In this document: in pieces, positions 23,490 through 37,194 of the stretch | How the letters are laid out: every line of letters starts with the position of its first letter | Numbering within the stretch: the first letter of the stretch is position 1 | Assembly: GCF_012273895.1 (NCBI RefSeq) | Contig: NW_024045132.1 | Coordinates: forward strand, 62,001 to 126,000 | Direction: 5' to 3' | DNA length: 64,000 bases | DNA from: Zerene cesonia | Lineage: Eukaryota > Arthropoda > Insecta > Lepidoptera > Pieridae | The notes under the pieces: generated by a model | What the model was told of the DNA's origin: nothing | Seen by the model: only the letters and a program-made list of their open reading frames with translations | Database searches by the model: none | Program-made: the position numbers and the translations under genes

Positions 23490-25934
23490 TGGCTCTATAA
23501 ACGTACAATTTTTTACGTAAATATGATTTGTTCTATTGGCGTGTTTCAAAATTACGAATTTATTAGGATGAAATTTAAGAACTGTTTGTCTGTGTACTAT
23601 ATTTTATTACCGACAACCAACGGTCAAAATTTTAAAGTAATTTCATGTAGGCATCATGTAAACAATGTTCCCAATTGAATTTATTGGTTTAAGCGACTTG
23701 TGGAGTGGGATCGAAACGAAGAGAAGTTTATACGTACGCGTTGTCACGGCCTCGGCATTAGAGAGATACTACGTGGCATAAATTTTCACTGGGATTTGTG
23801 TATTAAGTGGGATTTTATTTGTTGCGTCACGTGCTAAAGGCCTCTATTTAAAGATATGCCAATTTGAACCAGTGAAATAGATTAACGAATAATCCCGCAT
23901 TTCAAAATTTTATCCATTTCTACAATCTATCCATTTAGTAATAGGCACATTAACGAATTAATGGGGTTAACTTTATCTAATTTGTGGTAGGTTAAATTAA
24001 TAACAAAATTGTGAATTTTTATAATTGACTGCATCGACCTCTTTAAATAGCTAATTGGGTCACGCGGTAAAAAACACTGAATAGGATAACGCAGTGGATT
24101 TCCAGATGATCAATGAATTTTATTCAGTTCACTTGCAACTATAACTGTAATGAAAAAATAGTTGAACCTTGCTTTCTGTAGCTCATCACTGTTAAAAATG
24201 AGTTCATAAGCATTTATCCATGAAGATTAAGCGATATTTTATATAAATGGAATACATATCTTGTTATTTAATTGCTTGAATAGAATTTTTTTCTTCTAAT
24301 TTGTAAAAAGGTGAATTAATATCAAATAATATAAATTTATGTTGTTGCGTTATGAGATGTATACCCATTCAGCAAAGATATTATTCATAATTACAATGAC
24401 GCTAACCTTCAATTTAAAGGGGATTAGATAACTTACAGTACGTTCCTAATTCCACACATATAATGACTTCAGTTTCCATGATTTGCATTTAAAGCGCACG
24501 CGCCCCAATTAAAATCTTTGCTTAATGAAACGTCAGTTCCATACAAACCTACCTTTGCTGTGGAAATTGCTATTAAGATTTACGTGCTTCTAGTTGAGAA
24601 ACATCTTGCCCTATTACCCATATAGGATAAATTTGTTGTTGTAACCGTAATAGTTGTATGTGGGTACTTCACATATTCTACTCGCTTACTACTCACTACT
24701 CTACTGAAGATTATGTTTATGTAAGTGCTGTCAAATCAAAAGTGTGTATAATAATAATTATTGGTTCTTCTCAATAATTGAACTTTATTCCGTAAGTGAG
24801 TATAAACTCAATTACTTGAGGTCTTCTTTATATTTATCTAAACGAACACAAATGAGCCATTTATATTTTTATAGAATCACTATTTGAGCTGAGCAGTTCA
24901 AAACAGTTTCTATTAGAAAGAGGGAATATAGCGATATCATAACATTTAATTTCAAGCATGGTGACTTCCGAGTAGGTACGGACTAACTGATATTCCTTTG
25001 TAGTTAAATTTTCACTGCAGGGTCAAATGGATACATCGTAAGCCAACTTTATAATACAATTTATAGCGACCATTTCGTTCTCATAAATAAAACAATCCAA
25101 CCAAACCCACGCTGAGTTTGTGTTTCAGCTTAATGGAACTATCGTTCCATAATTAACAACTTCACTTTAACTAAGTTTGTTTATGTGCATAATTTAAACA
25201 ACGTTTATTGATAGATATTTAATACATTTAAATGCGATTGTCCTTCATAGTATTAAGAGAAAGGAAGATACAAGTCGAATAATGATTAATGACATTTAAA
25301 CAGCATTTACACATTGTTCAACTCAGCCTTTGTTTAAACTTCATAATAAATTTCGGCCATTTAAATAAATAAGCCTGAATTACTTAAGAAGGGTTTGTTT
25401 TGAATCTTTCAAAATTTTCGTGGATGTATAATGTATTGGGTTACACTGTTATCGTATAAATGTGCTCCCGTTTCAAAGAGACGTATAAGGAGTTTTATTT
25501 GTCAATAAAAATGATCTTGAATTAACTTATTAAAATAATATTTAATGAACTTGGCATCAATATAACTTTAATGAAATATTAAAGTACAATTATACCCAAA
25601 TTTTACAAAGATTGATACAACAAAGAAATGTATAATTATAAGATAACTACGTAGTTATAAAACATAATTTTAAATCTAACACAGCGTTTTAATGAAGCCT
25701 ATTAAAATACTTCAATCACAGTTAATGTAAGTTCAAGTGAAGTAAATACAATATACCGAAGCTCTCCGAACACAAAACAATTAGTACGTGAAAGATAGAT
25801 GTACAGAGAAACGTACGCTACCATCGAAGAATTAGATCAATGTTTAGATTATTTTTAAAGCGGATTATAGATTTTTTTTCCTACCTACCTATTTAATTTT
25901 ATTAAGCTAGACTATTATCACTATCACTGATAAG
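23490..25934. other. Intergenic, no gene seen
   Basis: About 2.4 kb of unique AT-rich sequence. No convincing coding frame, RNA gene or repeat was recognised. Confidence 0.55.
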
Positions 25935-26034
25935 TGATAAGGCCGCCTAATTAACTATACTGTACTTTATGCAATTATTAATAATAAGATTCCTTTATGC
26001 ATCGTTTTATTAAAGGGTTATAAATAAATAAATA
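25935..26034 (+). mobile_element. LINE 3' tail fragment
   Basis: GATAAGGCCGCC, then a T-rich segment and ATAAATAAATAAAT match the 3' end of a common lepidopteran LINE, better preserved at 36119-36268. No reverse transcriptase sequence remains. Confidence 0.55.
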
Positions 26035-26734
26035 TGGGTTAATAATAATAAACAATAGGGTTAAGCAATAAATAATACAATGCAATCATTTAGTTTTTCA
26101 ACAATTAAACTTAAAAGGGAAAATCATTTATTTTAATAATTACTTATTGTAATATTTTTTATAATCCAGCACCAAATGAATAAAAAACTATTTTAGTAAA
26201 GAAGACTTAAATAGATGAAAATAAATCAACTACACTTGTAAAGTTACTTTCTTAAATTTATTCTCAGTCCAGCGTACCCTCCTTTAATATGTACTGTAAC
26301 ACAATGCTACATAGATTAGATGGTGAATATTTATTAGGGAAAATTGCGTTTAAAACCACGGGGAAAAACAAGTTCTTTAACAAAACATGAAATAATTATA
26401 CGTGGATGGTGCTTGAAAGGGTACCATTAGAATATTCTTGTTTTTGTATTCAAGCAGCGTAATAAACTTAGCGAAGTTACAAACGAAAGCAAAAGAAAAT
26501 GGAAAAGGATAGAACTTATTTTAAGAACAACAGCCGAAAAGGTTAACTCAAATATACATATGTAAAAATGCTGATCTTAAGGAATACGTTTGACAAATTC
26601 ACATGGATTACAATAAAATAAAATATTTACATAACGTTCTGAGTAAATTTTATTTTATACTTTTAATGCATTTTGCTTCTCATATTTAAAAACTCAATTT
26701 GAAAAGAATAAATAAAATATAACAAAATTATCGC
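26035..26734. other. Intergenic, no gene seen
   Basis: AT-rich unique sequence; nothing recognised. Confidence 0.5.
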
Positions 26735-27040
26735 AGCGTGGCATCTTTCCCTCTTTCATCTTTCCATCTACCGAAGCTATTGCTACGCAAAGCTAGCAAC
26801 GACCCAACCTCAGCAAATGGTTTGTCCACGGGAAAAGGGATAAACCAAGGTTTGATAAGGGCACTAAGTAAAGGACTGGATTTGATAAGGAAAAGGCGCC
26901 TCCAAGTCACCAGCACCCCCACTCATCGTAAACACAGTAGCATTCATCTACAGTTGCAAACTTCTGAGGAGTTGTGGTATGTTCCTAGTGTGAGCCAATT
27001 CAGTCATCTCGACTCACACATTCATAAATATTCTTCCCTT
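26735..27040 (-). mobile_element. Metulj-like SINE, old and diverged
   Basis: In minus orientation the order of blocks matches the SINE: a decayed head near 27000, GTGGTATGTTCC, the complement of the cysteine-like GTTTACGATGAGTGGGGGTG segment near 26935, the pyrimidine-rich middle and a GGTCGTTGC-type 3' module. The 146-codon plus-strand frame at 26738-27178 comprises this SINE and the next repeat. Confidence 0.55.
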
Positions 27041-27059
27041 TTTTTAATAGTATCGAAAT

Positions 27060-27205
27060 CTTACATAGATACCCACGGCTCCCGGGGAAGAGGTCGTGGG
27101 TTATGTCGGATTTCTACCGACAAACCCCACTGTGTTCCGTCGAACCACATAAGTGAAGGGGCCACGGGTGCTTGTTAGAATTCGTCCGCGACGGAAATAT
27201 TCTTC
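27060..27205. repeat. GC-rich fragment, probably retroelement-derived
   Basis: GTCGTGGGTTATGTCGGATT, then TCTACCGACAAACCCCACTG and GTGTTCCGTCG have the composition and word pattern of a lepidopteran retroelement or multi-copy fragment. The family is not identified. Confidence 0.35.
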
Positions 27206-30200
27206 ACTTATAAACGCTCTAAGAGTTCTTGACAGTAGGATTTTTTTCCATCTTGTTTCTAATTAGATTAAACATGTTATATTATGTTTTACATTTTTAA
27301 TAGGAGAATATATATAAATAAAAATTCAACTAATGATCTTTTGAAAACCTTTTTGACACAATGTTTGACACGTTAGATAGTTCTAGAAGGCTTGATATAG
27401 TTGGGGACTCATAATATCTTTCGCTATATCTAGTATACTAATGTATTACTTACGTAATTTGTGGTTATATACAGAAAATTGCTCATTATTTACTCAATAA
27501 ATAAAATCAATCACACAAACATGTGTGGACCTGAAAAACACACAAAAATAATATCGTAAAAAATAGTGTTAATACTGAAAATTTCCAAGTAGTTATTAAA
27601 AACAATACAGTTGAAAATAAGTCCTAAACTAGATTACTCTATTCGTATGAGTCTTTATAACCTATAAATACTAAAATAATAAAATAAATACTAAAAACGA
27701 AAATACTAATGCCTGTTTTATACCTATTCTCGATTTTAAATTATTTAAATCATTGTATATCCATATCGAACAAAGCATACCGTACTCTTAAGGTTTTAAT
27801 TCTCTTTTTAAATGAACAGCAGCATCTTTAGCCTATGTGTTTTATTATTAAGTGGCCCTCACTTAGACCGTGGTTTTATGGTGTCGTTGTATTCGCCCAG
27901 TGGTTTTATGTCGATGGACCATCGGGTCGTTACGTGCGTGGCTACATTGCGTACAATCTCAATTGTCTTACTGCCCACAAGATAACCGTCTTTATTGAAC
28001 ATTCGCCGTATTTGCACTTTCGTAGTAAATGACGATTGCTTGGTTTAAGGGGCTGGATTACAATGGGTCCAGTTACATTTATCTGTTACAATATGAAGTC
28101 CTGTGTCATTTTGAGGTCAGATGCATATAATGTGCTACATCGACCTATTTTCTATTTTACGTAACCGATACTAATTTTGTCTTTTTTATTGAAATTGCAT
28201 ATAAATTGCATAAAAATTGCATAAAAAATATATAAACAAGAAATAATAATAGAGAATATTTCAACGGTATAAGATCACTAAGATATTCAAATAGGTACGT
28301 CTCAGTGAATTTATAAAGTAAATGTCTCATAGCGTTATGATGTTATATCGCAGTATCCTTCAAAAATTCTCAAACAGAATAATAATACCGATATAACAAG
28401 CTCCAATTTATCAGACTTATGAATCTGAAAAACGCTAGCATATTTAGTCGTTGCCGGCGTATTATATCGTTATTTATAAAAGGATTTTCAATTTGAAAGC
28501 TTCTATAGATATTTTAAAATTCTCGTCTGAAATCCAGTCTGCTTTAGGTCCATATGTCTCATGAATAATTCAAGCGGAGCCGCGGTGTGGCCCGCCCGGT
28601 GACATATACGTGTATGTGTTATACAGACCCTGCTCTACGAACAACAAAAACCTATCCGGGCGTTTTCATTACTTGGATTAAAGGTAAGTGTTACATAGAA
28701 GTATTCTTTCAGATGTTTTTAACTCAACGCTAATAAGAAGAAGCTGGCACTGCGCCATACGTATCTCAATCAAAGCTTGCTTCGTACATACCATGAATAA
28801 TTGGATCTAGATTTTCAAAGCCTTTCATTGGCAGGAGCCAATGTAGGAAAAACGTTGTCTATGGAAGTATTTTAATTCGATGTTTTGTATATGAGAAAAT
28901 GAAGTGATCTCTAATAAATGCGGGACATTTTTCTATAATAACATTCCTTTAAACTCTATTCAACAGCATCAAATCATAAGAATCTTTGAATAGACTAAAT
29001 TACATTTGAATTAAATGTACTTTAATTAACACTACTTTCACTTATGTAAATGAATTTAGGACGAATTGAAAATTTAATGAGGCTATGTATAGAATCTGTT
29101 TTCTTATTCATCAAGTACTTAAGTGGATTATTTGTTTTGCATAATTAATTTTTGTTAAGTAGATACACATCAATTATTAAAATGAAACCGTTTCGTGTTC
29201 GTTTTTCAAACGTCTCTATTTCTTAATGTGTGCGATAGTATTCGGTATAACTCAAAAGATTTACCGAAATTTATGCGACAAATTTTCTAAAAGGATCGAT
29301 CTGAGAGCTATTTGATTAAAATTTCGAACAAAAACATATTATTGTGTGTGAAAGAATCTGCCATGCCGTCCGTGTAAAGCGATCTCACTTAATCTTGTCT
29401 TATTTTTTGAGACGGAGGTCTTTATTGGAACGGTATTTTAGTATCTATCTTCAGTAATAAAGATAGTGTCGTGTAACAAGCTTATGGGCGTTGATATACG
29501 TTCGCTGATCACGCAACAATTTGTGAAGGTAGGGTGTCAGAAAAGTGATAATTTACTATGGTAAGTAGAGTTAAATGGACCAGCATGTGCCTGCGAGATA
29601 TATGGCCGGATAAACGTGCGCCATGTCAGGCTTACAGTGTTATATATGGGCCGTTCAATAGAAAATTTATACACCTATCACTCTTAATGGATAATTAGAC
29701 TCTAATTATCCATGATTACTTCCCAATTGTATACATTACTTTTGTAGACAATATTATGTGACATACGTTATCATTTTTTATCTATTAGCATTGTTTTGGT
29801 AAGATCATACAAATTCTTTCACCGATTTTTTTACTTTATTAAGTGCTTTGATAAATCACTTTTAAATCAATAATGAGTTCATTGTACAAGGGAATTATAT
29901 TTATTAAGATTAGTTTCTATATAAATTAAATGTCTTGTTTATTATAAAGACCACCCAAAGCGGTTCCATTTATAAAGATCCTATGCTAGAAAAAATTTAA
30001 TAAAATTCCGTTAAGTTTTTAAAAACATCGTCTGTAAATTCCGATTATTTTGCAGAGCAAATGCCTTAACGGACTTTAACCTTTTTGTACCTTTTCGACG
30101 TTGAAAAACGTTCGCCCATTTATAAATAAAAATAAAATAATATCCACTTCGTTACTAAATAATCTTGATGCAATGGCTTTAATATCGACCAAGCAGCGGT

Positions 30201-30697
30201 GATATGTTTGTGAAAGAAAATGTAATAAAGGTACTAATTACATTACATCATAATATGTAAAATTCAAGTGAATATTACTTATTATTGATTTTATTAGATA
30301 AATTATTATAAAATGCAAATGAATCAGTTTATGAGTGTATCTCTTTTAATGCAGCAGCCCATTGTATTGAAAGTTATGGTAATTTAAATAATCAATAGAG
30401 TAAAATCGTAGCTCCTAGACATTCGGTTTCATAACTTTTAACAAGCTGAGGAGCTTTCTGAAATAGTATAATGTACAAGGTAAATTTACAGCAAGGCAAA
30501 ATAACAATGTATAAGTAAACACTTCTTATTTGAAAGAAAGAAGATTGTTCAATGTACATATAATTCGTGTCTTTTTGCCAAAACATTGATTCTCACCAAT
30601 TCATTTTCATTTTCCCCTTTTATTTTCAATTTTCCATGTTCTTTAATGTCTATGACAATATATAACAGTAGTTCGTAATATGCAATTCTAGCTAAAA
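27206..30697. other. Intergenic, no gene seen
   Basis: About 3.5 kb of unique AT-rich DNA. Less AT-rich patches lie at about 27840-28080 and 28540-28620 (including GGAGCCGCGGTGTGGCCCG). A 12-bp-arm palindrome lies at 29687-29713. No gene was recognised. Confidence 0.5.
29687..29713. repeat. Perfect short palindrome
   Basis: ATGGATAATTAG and its exact complement CTAATTATCCAT are separated by three bases (29699-29701). It could be a homeodomain-type TAATTA double site or a hairpin; function unknown. Confidence 0.75.
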
Positions 30698-30881
30698 TCT
30701 TATATATAAAAATCAATTGCTGTTCGTTAGTCTTGCTAAAACTCGAGAATGGCTGGGCCGATTTTGATAATTTTGGTTTTGATGCAATCATAATAGTCCA
30801 GGGATGGTTTAAAAGGTAAAAAATACGGATATATGTTTCAAAATAAGTCAATGGCGTTGCGAAGTTCGCCGGGTCAGCTAA
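30698..30881 (+). mobile_element. Non-autonomous Helitron, second family
   Basis: It begins TCTTATATATAAAAATCAAT, includes GAATGGCTGGGCCGATTTTG, and ends GTTCGCCGGGTCAGCTAA (CTRR-type 3' end). This is a widespread lepidopteran short Helitron-like family. No coding capacity. A remnant of the same 3' end lies near 49885-49905. Confidence 0.7.
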
Positions 30882-32189
30882 TCGTAAATAAATTAAAAAC
30901 ATTTTTATTGATTTGTCTTTCATTGAAAAATCAATATTATTAGCAATACTTCAATAAATTTAACTACCTTGCCTAGGCAAGAATTACAGTTGTGTATAAA
31001 TCAAAGTGGAAGCCTAACATATAAACAATACAACTTTGATAACATTCTGAAGCCAAATTATCGTAAAACCACATCCCATGCAATACACTCAAGGGAGTCT
31101 ACCCTTTTAAATAATAAAGGCTCGTCTAAATTGATTGATATATGTAATGAAATTTCTAAAGTACATACATATTTAATCTATATTCAAATTATATTTTAGT
31201 AAAGAATGCTAGTTTCGTTCTTTCATACATTTATAAACAACTGTCGATAACTGTTTCATATACAGTTATATACGGCCGATGTCTTTTTATAAGATAAGAG
31301 CTATAATAATCACTTCACTTGTAATGATAGTTTGTGCTAACTACGCTCATACAGTCGCGGCTACCAATCAGCGTCTAAGTACTTAGCAACGAGCGTGTTT
31401 TGACGACAAAATATAATAAATCTATATATTATTTATGTAATAAGAGATTTATTCGAATCGTATATCAATCGTATACTTTAAATTTTATCTTTCTTTTTTC
31501 AGTATTTGGCAATAACAGTTTCGATTTCTGTGATATCTCTTCCACCTTTTGTTGAGATCCATCGGGACCTAACCTAGATTAGCGATTGCTGCAATTGATG
31601 CTCGTGTATAAATAGTACCTTTGGACGAGCAATTCTTATACGCATATTCTGAGTCTCGGAAACGGCTCCATGGATTTTCATGAATTTTAGTATTCAGTTC
31701 TCCCAACACAAGATCGAACCAGGGACTTCTCGATCTGCAATCGAACCAACTAATCACTACTACTAAATATATGTCAGTCAAGTACATATATACAGAGGAA
31801 AGATTTGATACTGTGTTTCATTGTGTATTAAGATTTCTCAAAAGTAACTGCATCGTATGGAAAAACCTTTCACCAATAGGAAGCTACATCATAAAGCATA
31901 GACCAAGTATATTTTTTTTTAATTTTGCTTGCTTGCTTGAGCTTTTGCTGACATTACAACATTTAATACACGGAGTTGGAGGCTATGTATTTCTTTTATA
32001 TATAAATAATTAAATACTACTACAGCCTTAAGAAGTGAAAAAGCTTTCTTCTTTAAATAAATATAGTCTTCAACGTTATTATATTCGATCGACCTTAATG
32101 CAGCCATCATGATCCATCATCTCGCGACTTTTCAATTTTCTTAGCATAATTTTTATATCAATAAATACATCGTACATCTAAAGCATTTT
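30882..32189. other. Non-coding, no gene seen
   Basis: AT-rich unique sequence. Several open frames of 60-80 codons lack any domain or coding signal. Confidence 0.5.
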
Positions 32190-32290
32190 AACCGACCGGG
32201 CTGAAATTTGGCATATAGATGTAGACTATGATGAAGGCATCTACAACATAATGTAATTGCCTGCCTGCTGATCATTGGACCAACTGGGAA
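32190..32290 (+). mobile_element. Repeat fragment of Helitron type
   Basis: ACCGACCGGGCTGAAATTTG followed by GCATATAGATGTAGAC resembles the internal 'gaccgatttgatgaaatttgg' region of lepidopteran short Helitrons. The ends are not recognisable. Confidence 0.4.
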
Positions 32291-34013
32291 GTATTTTTTT
32301 TCAATCAAATAAAGAATATTCTAATTAGGGTCAGGAATAGACATAAAAAATTGCGAAGCTCCTGCTTTTTGAAACCGATTAAAATAGTTTACAGTTGAAG
32401 AAAACCTTTAGATTAATAATTATTTATTCTACACCCGACAAACTAATTCATTTCTATCTCCTGGTATTACTAATTGTAATATGAACTAATAACCATAAAG
32501 CGCACTTGCCTTCCTTCTATGAAGATTATTGGCTCAGCATGTACTTGCATAACTGCACTTCACGTTATTGTTATCCATCAGATATGTATAAGGTATATAG
32601 AATACACATCTCTGAGTATATATTAGTGTATTTACGGAGTTTTTATAAACTAAATCGAAATTTCAACTGCGACGTTATCAAAATATAACTAGTAATAGAT
32701 TTCTAAAAACGTTTACAGTTAGAGATGGTATACAACAAAAATGTTGGTCACGAACTGATTTTTTTTCTTTTATGTAATAATTACTTCTTAAATTATCTAT
32801 ATAGCTCTTCGTTAAATCAGCAATGATTGATAAAACGATTGGCTTTATAGTTTTATGTATTAGTATTAAACTTGCCAGTTTGAAGAGCTAATTAGAATCG
32901 TTTAAAATACTTTTCACAAAGTCATATTGACATATCTAAAGCTCTCGTGATGCGTGCAGGAATGAAAAATGTGGTGCGAACACCGTGTTTGTTTAAGCGA
33001 GGATAAACGTAGGCGCGGCGGGTAATTTATTAGCGGAGATAAATTCCGGTCCTTAAACGTGGCAGAGAAAAACATATTCTGCCTATCGCCAATTTCCGCG
33101 GTAATACCATTAGAAGTATAAGAAACCACAACAAAATTATGTGATAATGTAATTGATGCTAATTCTGTTTTAATAAACACAAGTTAACGAATTTGCAACA
33201 TATAACATTATTGAGCGAGGTTAATATTGTGTTCTTATGTTTGGTATTTGTAGAAACCGTATCTGTAGATATGCCAAAATATATTCTATATGACAAATGC
33301 TGATTGCATTACACATCACTTTAGCCAATAATGATAATAATGGTCAAACATCATACATGAATGATTATTTATTTACTGCACATACAGTCATCAAATTCTA
33401 TACAATAGCTTTTCGCAAGATTTTAAGCTGTTCCCAATACCATTTTATTTTTAGGAGTCTGTTCAAATCTCGCATACAGCCTATGTAAACAAGAACGTAC
33501 AAAATTTGTTTATGAAATGCAAAATTCACTGAACACAAAAATATAAAGTAGACGTGCAGTTAAATTTTACCATCTTTTTATTAAGAGCAATCTTTTTCAC
33601 GGCGATATAAATGGAGTAACGAGTTGGGCTTCAAACTTGTGTTTAAAGTCGTATGAAACGGAATTACCTGAAGCGATGCCGTTTAAAGCTCTTTTAGAGC
33701 TGTGTAGCGTGTTACGTCTAGTCATTTGGTTTAACTTTTGCTTTATAATTCTGTAACGCCGCGTATAACATAGTGTTACGTAATTATTGTTCGGAATGCG
33801 ACACATGTATTCACAGTTCCCACTTGTACCTTTAAGCAAAATTTTCAGACCATGTTATTAATAAATCATGTTAGTAAGTGCTTGTTAATTATTTATAACA
33901 AAAATGTATATCATTAAAACGCAAAGGTTAGATAGACTTCCTACATAGGTTAGACTTAATACATTTTAACAAATATAGGTATTTAATGTGAAAGTATGTA
34001 TTTGTTTATCATT
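32291..34013. other. Intergenic, with a GC-richer island at about 32940-33115
   Basis: No gene was recognised. The island (including GGCGCGGCGGGTAATTTATT and TTTCCGCGGTAATACC) is clearly less AT-rich than its flanks and could be conserved regulatory sequence. The rest is AT-rich. Confidence 0.35.
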
Positions 34014-34038
34014 CTTTCTTGTTATTGTAACAAGAAAG
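34014..34038. repeat. Perfect short palindrome
   Basis: CTTTCTTGTTA and its exact complement TAACAAGAAAG are separated by TTG. It would form an 11-bp hairpin. No poly-T terminator context was seen. Confidence 0.75.
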
Positions 34039-34099
34039 GAGATTTTATGATACGATTTTTGTGTCTGGACCTATCTCCTTAAGAGATAAGAGAGTAACA

Positions 34100-34187
34100 T
34101 AGACTACTTTTAACCACTGTGATGTTTCACTATTCTCATAGATATATCCTTTCACAACGCGGGCGAAGCCGTGAGCAGAAATCTAGT
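34100..34187 (+). mobile_element. Helitron 3' end remnant
   Basis: AACATAGACTACTTTTAACC and CACAACGCGGGCGAAGCCGT..GCAGAAATCTAGT match the 3' part of the Helitron variant at 61614-61954. The 5' part is missing. Confidence 0.6.
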
Positions 34188-34582
34188 GCTGTCTAAAGTA
34201 TTTTTAAATGTGTGGAGTACTTCCAATTAAAGGAACCAAAATCATTAACTATTTCAATGGTAGGGCTTGGGTAACATTACATTGTGTATAAAGCGACCCT
34301 TTTAAGCAAAAGTAAAGCATGCGAAAATGTAATTAAGAACAGTGGGTTAATTCCCTTTTTACGTGCCTATATAAATTAGCGAAGTTATAACATATTATAA
34401 TATATAAAAGCGTCTATGAATACGTCTCACATTAAATTTTATAGTAAAATGATTTCGCTTTGTCTAGTTTATAATGAGAAAACTTCTTCGAAGTTAGGAT
34501 TGAGAGAATCTTCTGCATAATATATTTAATAGCTTTCTTTCCTTTTATATTTATAAAGATCAAATACTTATCGAGTACATTT

Positions 34583-34770
34583 GACCGCCTTTTGGCAAAG
34601 TGCTTAACACGTGAGCGGAGAATCGAAGGGTCTTGGATGCAATTCCGGGCGGGGACGCACCATAAAAAATGTCTCGGTCTAGCAGGACACGGAAAGTTGA
34701 TGACGTATTTGTCCATAAAGAAAAACAAGCAGTGAAACTTACCTCCACTAGCAGACACAGGACTTCATTT
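34583..34770 (+). mobile_element. tRNA-headed SINE, diverged copy
   Basis: Same family as 257-462: CCGCCTTTTGGCAAAGTGC head, B-box-like GGATGCAATTCCGGG (mutated), GGGGACGCACCATAAAAAAT, GTCTCGGTCTAGCAGGACAC, ending GACACAGGACTTCATTTT. Many substitutions and a deletion near the 3' end show it is older than the copies at 257 and 55112. Confidence 0.8.
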
Positions 34771-35999
34771 TACTTCCTTACATTTAGTATTATGTAGTTA
34801 TATTAAGAACCTAGCATTTAAGACGTTTAAAATGCCTATTATATCCCAAGGGTGTTATATTAAAACCACTGCTTGTTGTAAATTCTATAAGTTCAAAAGT
34901 GTGAGTTTATATTTTCAAGAGCAACTGAGTTTCAGACGTAAGTCGTGATTTCGTATCACGATTTTGCTCTGCGATATACTTTCCTTATAAAAATATTCGC
35001 AACGGAGGCAAAGAGCCGGTTTTATTCACGGTACGCGCACCTGCCGTAGTCGCAACTTGCAATGAAAATTTGTCGTCTTCTTGCCAAATTTGAACTTATT
35101 CTTCGAAAAAGCGGCGACATTTCAGTTCCGACCTTATTTTGATGAAAGGCACTTCGATATTTTATGAGTTTGCGAGTGTTAATGATAGTACAAGTTTAAA
35201 ACGAGCATTTTCGCCTTGAATGAAGATAAGTCAAGAGATACTCGCTATATATGATAGTTTTGAAAGAAATCTTAATCAAATGATTTGGCTTTACAGTGTT
35301 TACTGCTATTATATGAAATATGTAGTGAGATCTTGCAATTTCAATCTTCTTCCTCTTAGAAATGTATGTTTAGAGTTCGAAAAATAATTTCTAAAGTTGC
35401 AGAATATTCAATTAGCTAGAGCAAAGTAGCGAATACGAGAATGTGTTAGAAGTATTTGACGTTATTACAGACTGAACAAGACAAAGGCGGTAACACTGCT
35501 GTGTTATTCATGAACCCTATCCCACACCTTTGCTCGGACTTGGCGTTAAATTTGTCCATTTTCTCTGGAAAATTTTGAATAGTATGCGAAAATTGTTAAA
35601 ATTGCAGGCAATATGAAATGAAAATGCAGGTATTTTTATTGTATTATATTTTTGCTAAGGTTAAAACTGTTATGTGAGTTTTTTGAGCGTGTAAATTTGA
35701 AATTTTGGATATTATTAGATTCGGCTATTTGGTGTTCAGTCATGGAAAACCTAAAACGCAATCGAACGTATCGTAATGCAATTTAGCACACAAATATTGT
35801 AATAATTGCCTGAATTTAGAATTAAATGTAGGTTAGAAACAGGTTAGAAATTTCAGGTTTTATAGAGGTGTGGTAATGACGCGAATAATATATTAATTAT
35901 TTATTATTTCTATGATACAACAATCAATCTACCATACCGAAGAGTATTTATTGACGTTTCATTAAAATTATTTGATGCTGATGTACATATATTTATTTT

Positions 36000-36003
<4 letters not shown>
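34771..36003. other. Intergenic, no gene seen
   Basis: AT-rich with a mildly GC-richer stretch at about 35000-35130 (TTCACGGTACGCGCACCTGC). No gene was recognised. Confidence 0.45.

Positions 36004-36058
<55 letters not shown>
36004..36058. repeat. (TA)n microsatellite
   Basis: About 27 uninterrupted TA units; likely polymorphic and cruciform-prone. Confidence 0.97.
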
Positions 36059-36062
<4 letters not shown>

Positions 36063-36118
36063 CCTTCCATTATTAGATACTTGTTACTTTTGCACTATCC
36101 CAGAACTTCGTACATTTC

Positions 36119-36268
36119 CTTTCCAACCAGGTTGCCTGGCAGAGATTGCTGTTAAGCAATAAGGCCGCCTCTTGCACAAACGATGTCTTTTTTTTTCTTT
36201 TTATTCTTGCTGTTTTTGTATAAGTTTGTGCAATAAAGCATTATAAATAAATAAATAAATAAATAAAT
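36119..36268 (+). mobile_element. LINE 3' end with (AAAT)n tail
   Basis: CCAACCAGGTTGCCTGGCAG, AGCAATAAGGCCGCC, a T-rich run, TTTGTGCAATAAAGCATTAT and then an AAATAAAT tail. This is a common 3' terminus of lepidopteran non-LTR retrotransposons. Only the end is present, so it is a 5'-truncated insertion without coding sequence. Confidence 0.75.
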
Positions 36269-36993
36269 ATATATATAATTTTAATGAAATTTATATGATA
36301 CATATACAATCAACATAATCTACTTTAATAAACCTTATTTCATATAGACTTCTACTATACTATATTGGTTTATCTATAACAGCTATTAGTTCAGTTATAA
36401 AATGTGTCAAAAATGGTCGAAACAATAACGAAAAAAAAAGGTGTGTGTGCGATTCACACATGATAGAAGTGAAACTTCAGTAAATCGACAAAAGAATGAA
36501 TAAAATAGTATGTATATTTCTGTCTCATTCTTTGCCGGCTTCATTCTACACATTTTTGTATTTCTGTCTCTTACCTGTCGTTTTTCCGTTGCATCCGGTT
36601 TGAAACCACAACGATTCTAAAGAAGTTTCACTTCAATAAATAAAGAAGGAGCAACCATTTACTAGTTGTAACCACTCGCCAATGATTGTAAAATGGACTT
36701 TGTATGAGAGGTATAAATTAACCCTAATGCTAATAAATTACTTAAAAGCTTCTTTTTGAAATTGGTTAATATGTGTATATCAAATTATTTTGTATCAAAT
36801 ATTCTCTCGTCAGAAACAAACAAGAAATTTAAATATAGCAAACAATAGTATTAAATTTTTAAATAATAATTCACAATTCGTACACCACAGTGTGGTGAAT
36901 AGTGAAGTTAAAATAACTTTATAATTTCCCTATATCTAAAAACGTAGTCGATGAGATTTAATAGTTCCTACTCCCACCAAATCTTACTATCCT
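36269..36993. other. Non-coding, no gene seen
   Basis: AT-rich. The words GTGAAACTTC (36469) and GAAGTTTCAC (36623) lie about 160 bases apart as a short inverted repeat. Nothing else was seen. Confidence 0.4.
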
Positions 36994-37194
36994 TCCTACT
37001 AATATTATAAATACGAAAGTTTGTAAGGATGTGTGTGTGTTTGTTGCTCTTTCACGCAAAAATTACTGAGCCGGTTGCAATGAAATTTGGTACGTAGATA
37101 GCTAAACAACTGGAATAACATATAGGCAACTTTTTATCCCGATATTCCTCCGGGATACGGACTTACGCGGGTGAAACCGCGGGGCGCAGCTCGT
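36994..37194 (+). mobile_element. Lep1-type non-autonomous Helitron
   Basis: 5' end TCCTACTAATATTATAAATA, then GTTTGTTGCTCTTTCACGCA, GAAATTTGGTACGTAGATAG and GGACTTACGCGGGTGAAACC, ending GGGGCGCAGCTCGTA. The usual CTAGT terminus is changed to CTCGT. Otherwise it is complete. Confidence 0.82.

Noticed and set aside
26738..27178. 146-codon plus-strand open frame
   Set aside because: It spans a diverged Metulj-like SINE and a retroelement-like fragment, with no domain.
36004..36058. (TA)n tract as a functional element
   Set aside because: A simple microsatellite next to a LINE tail, expected in such DNA.
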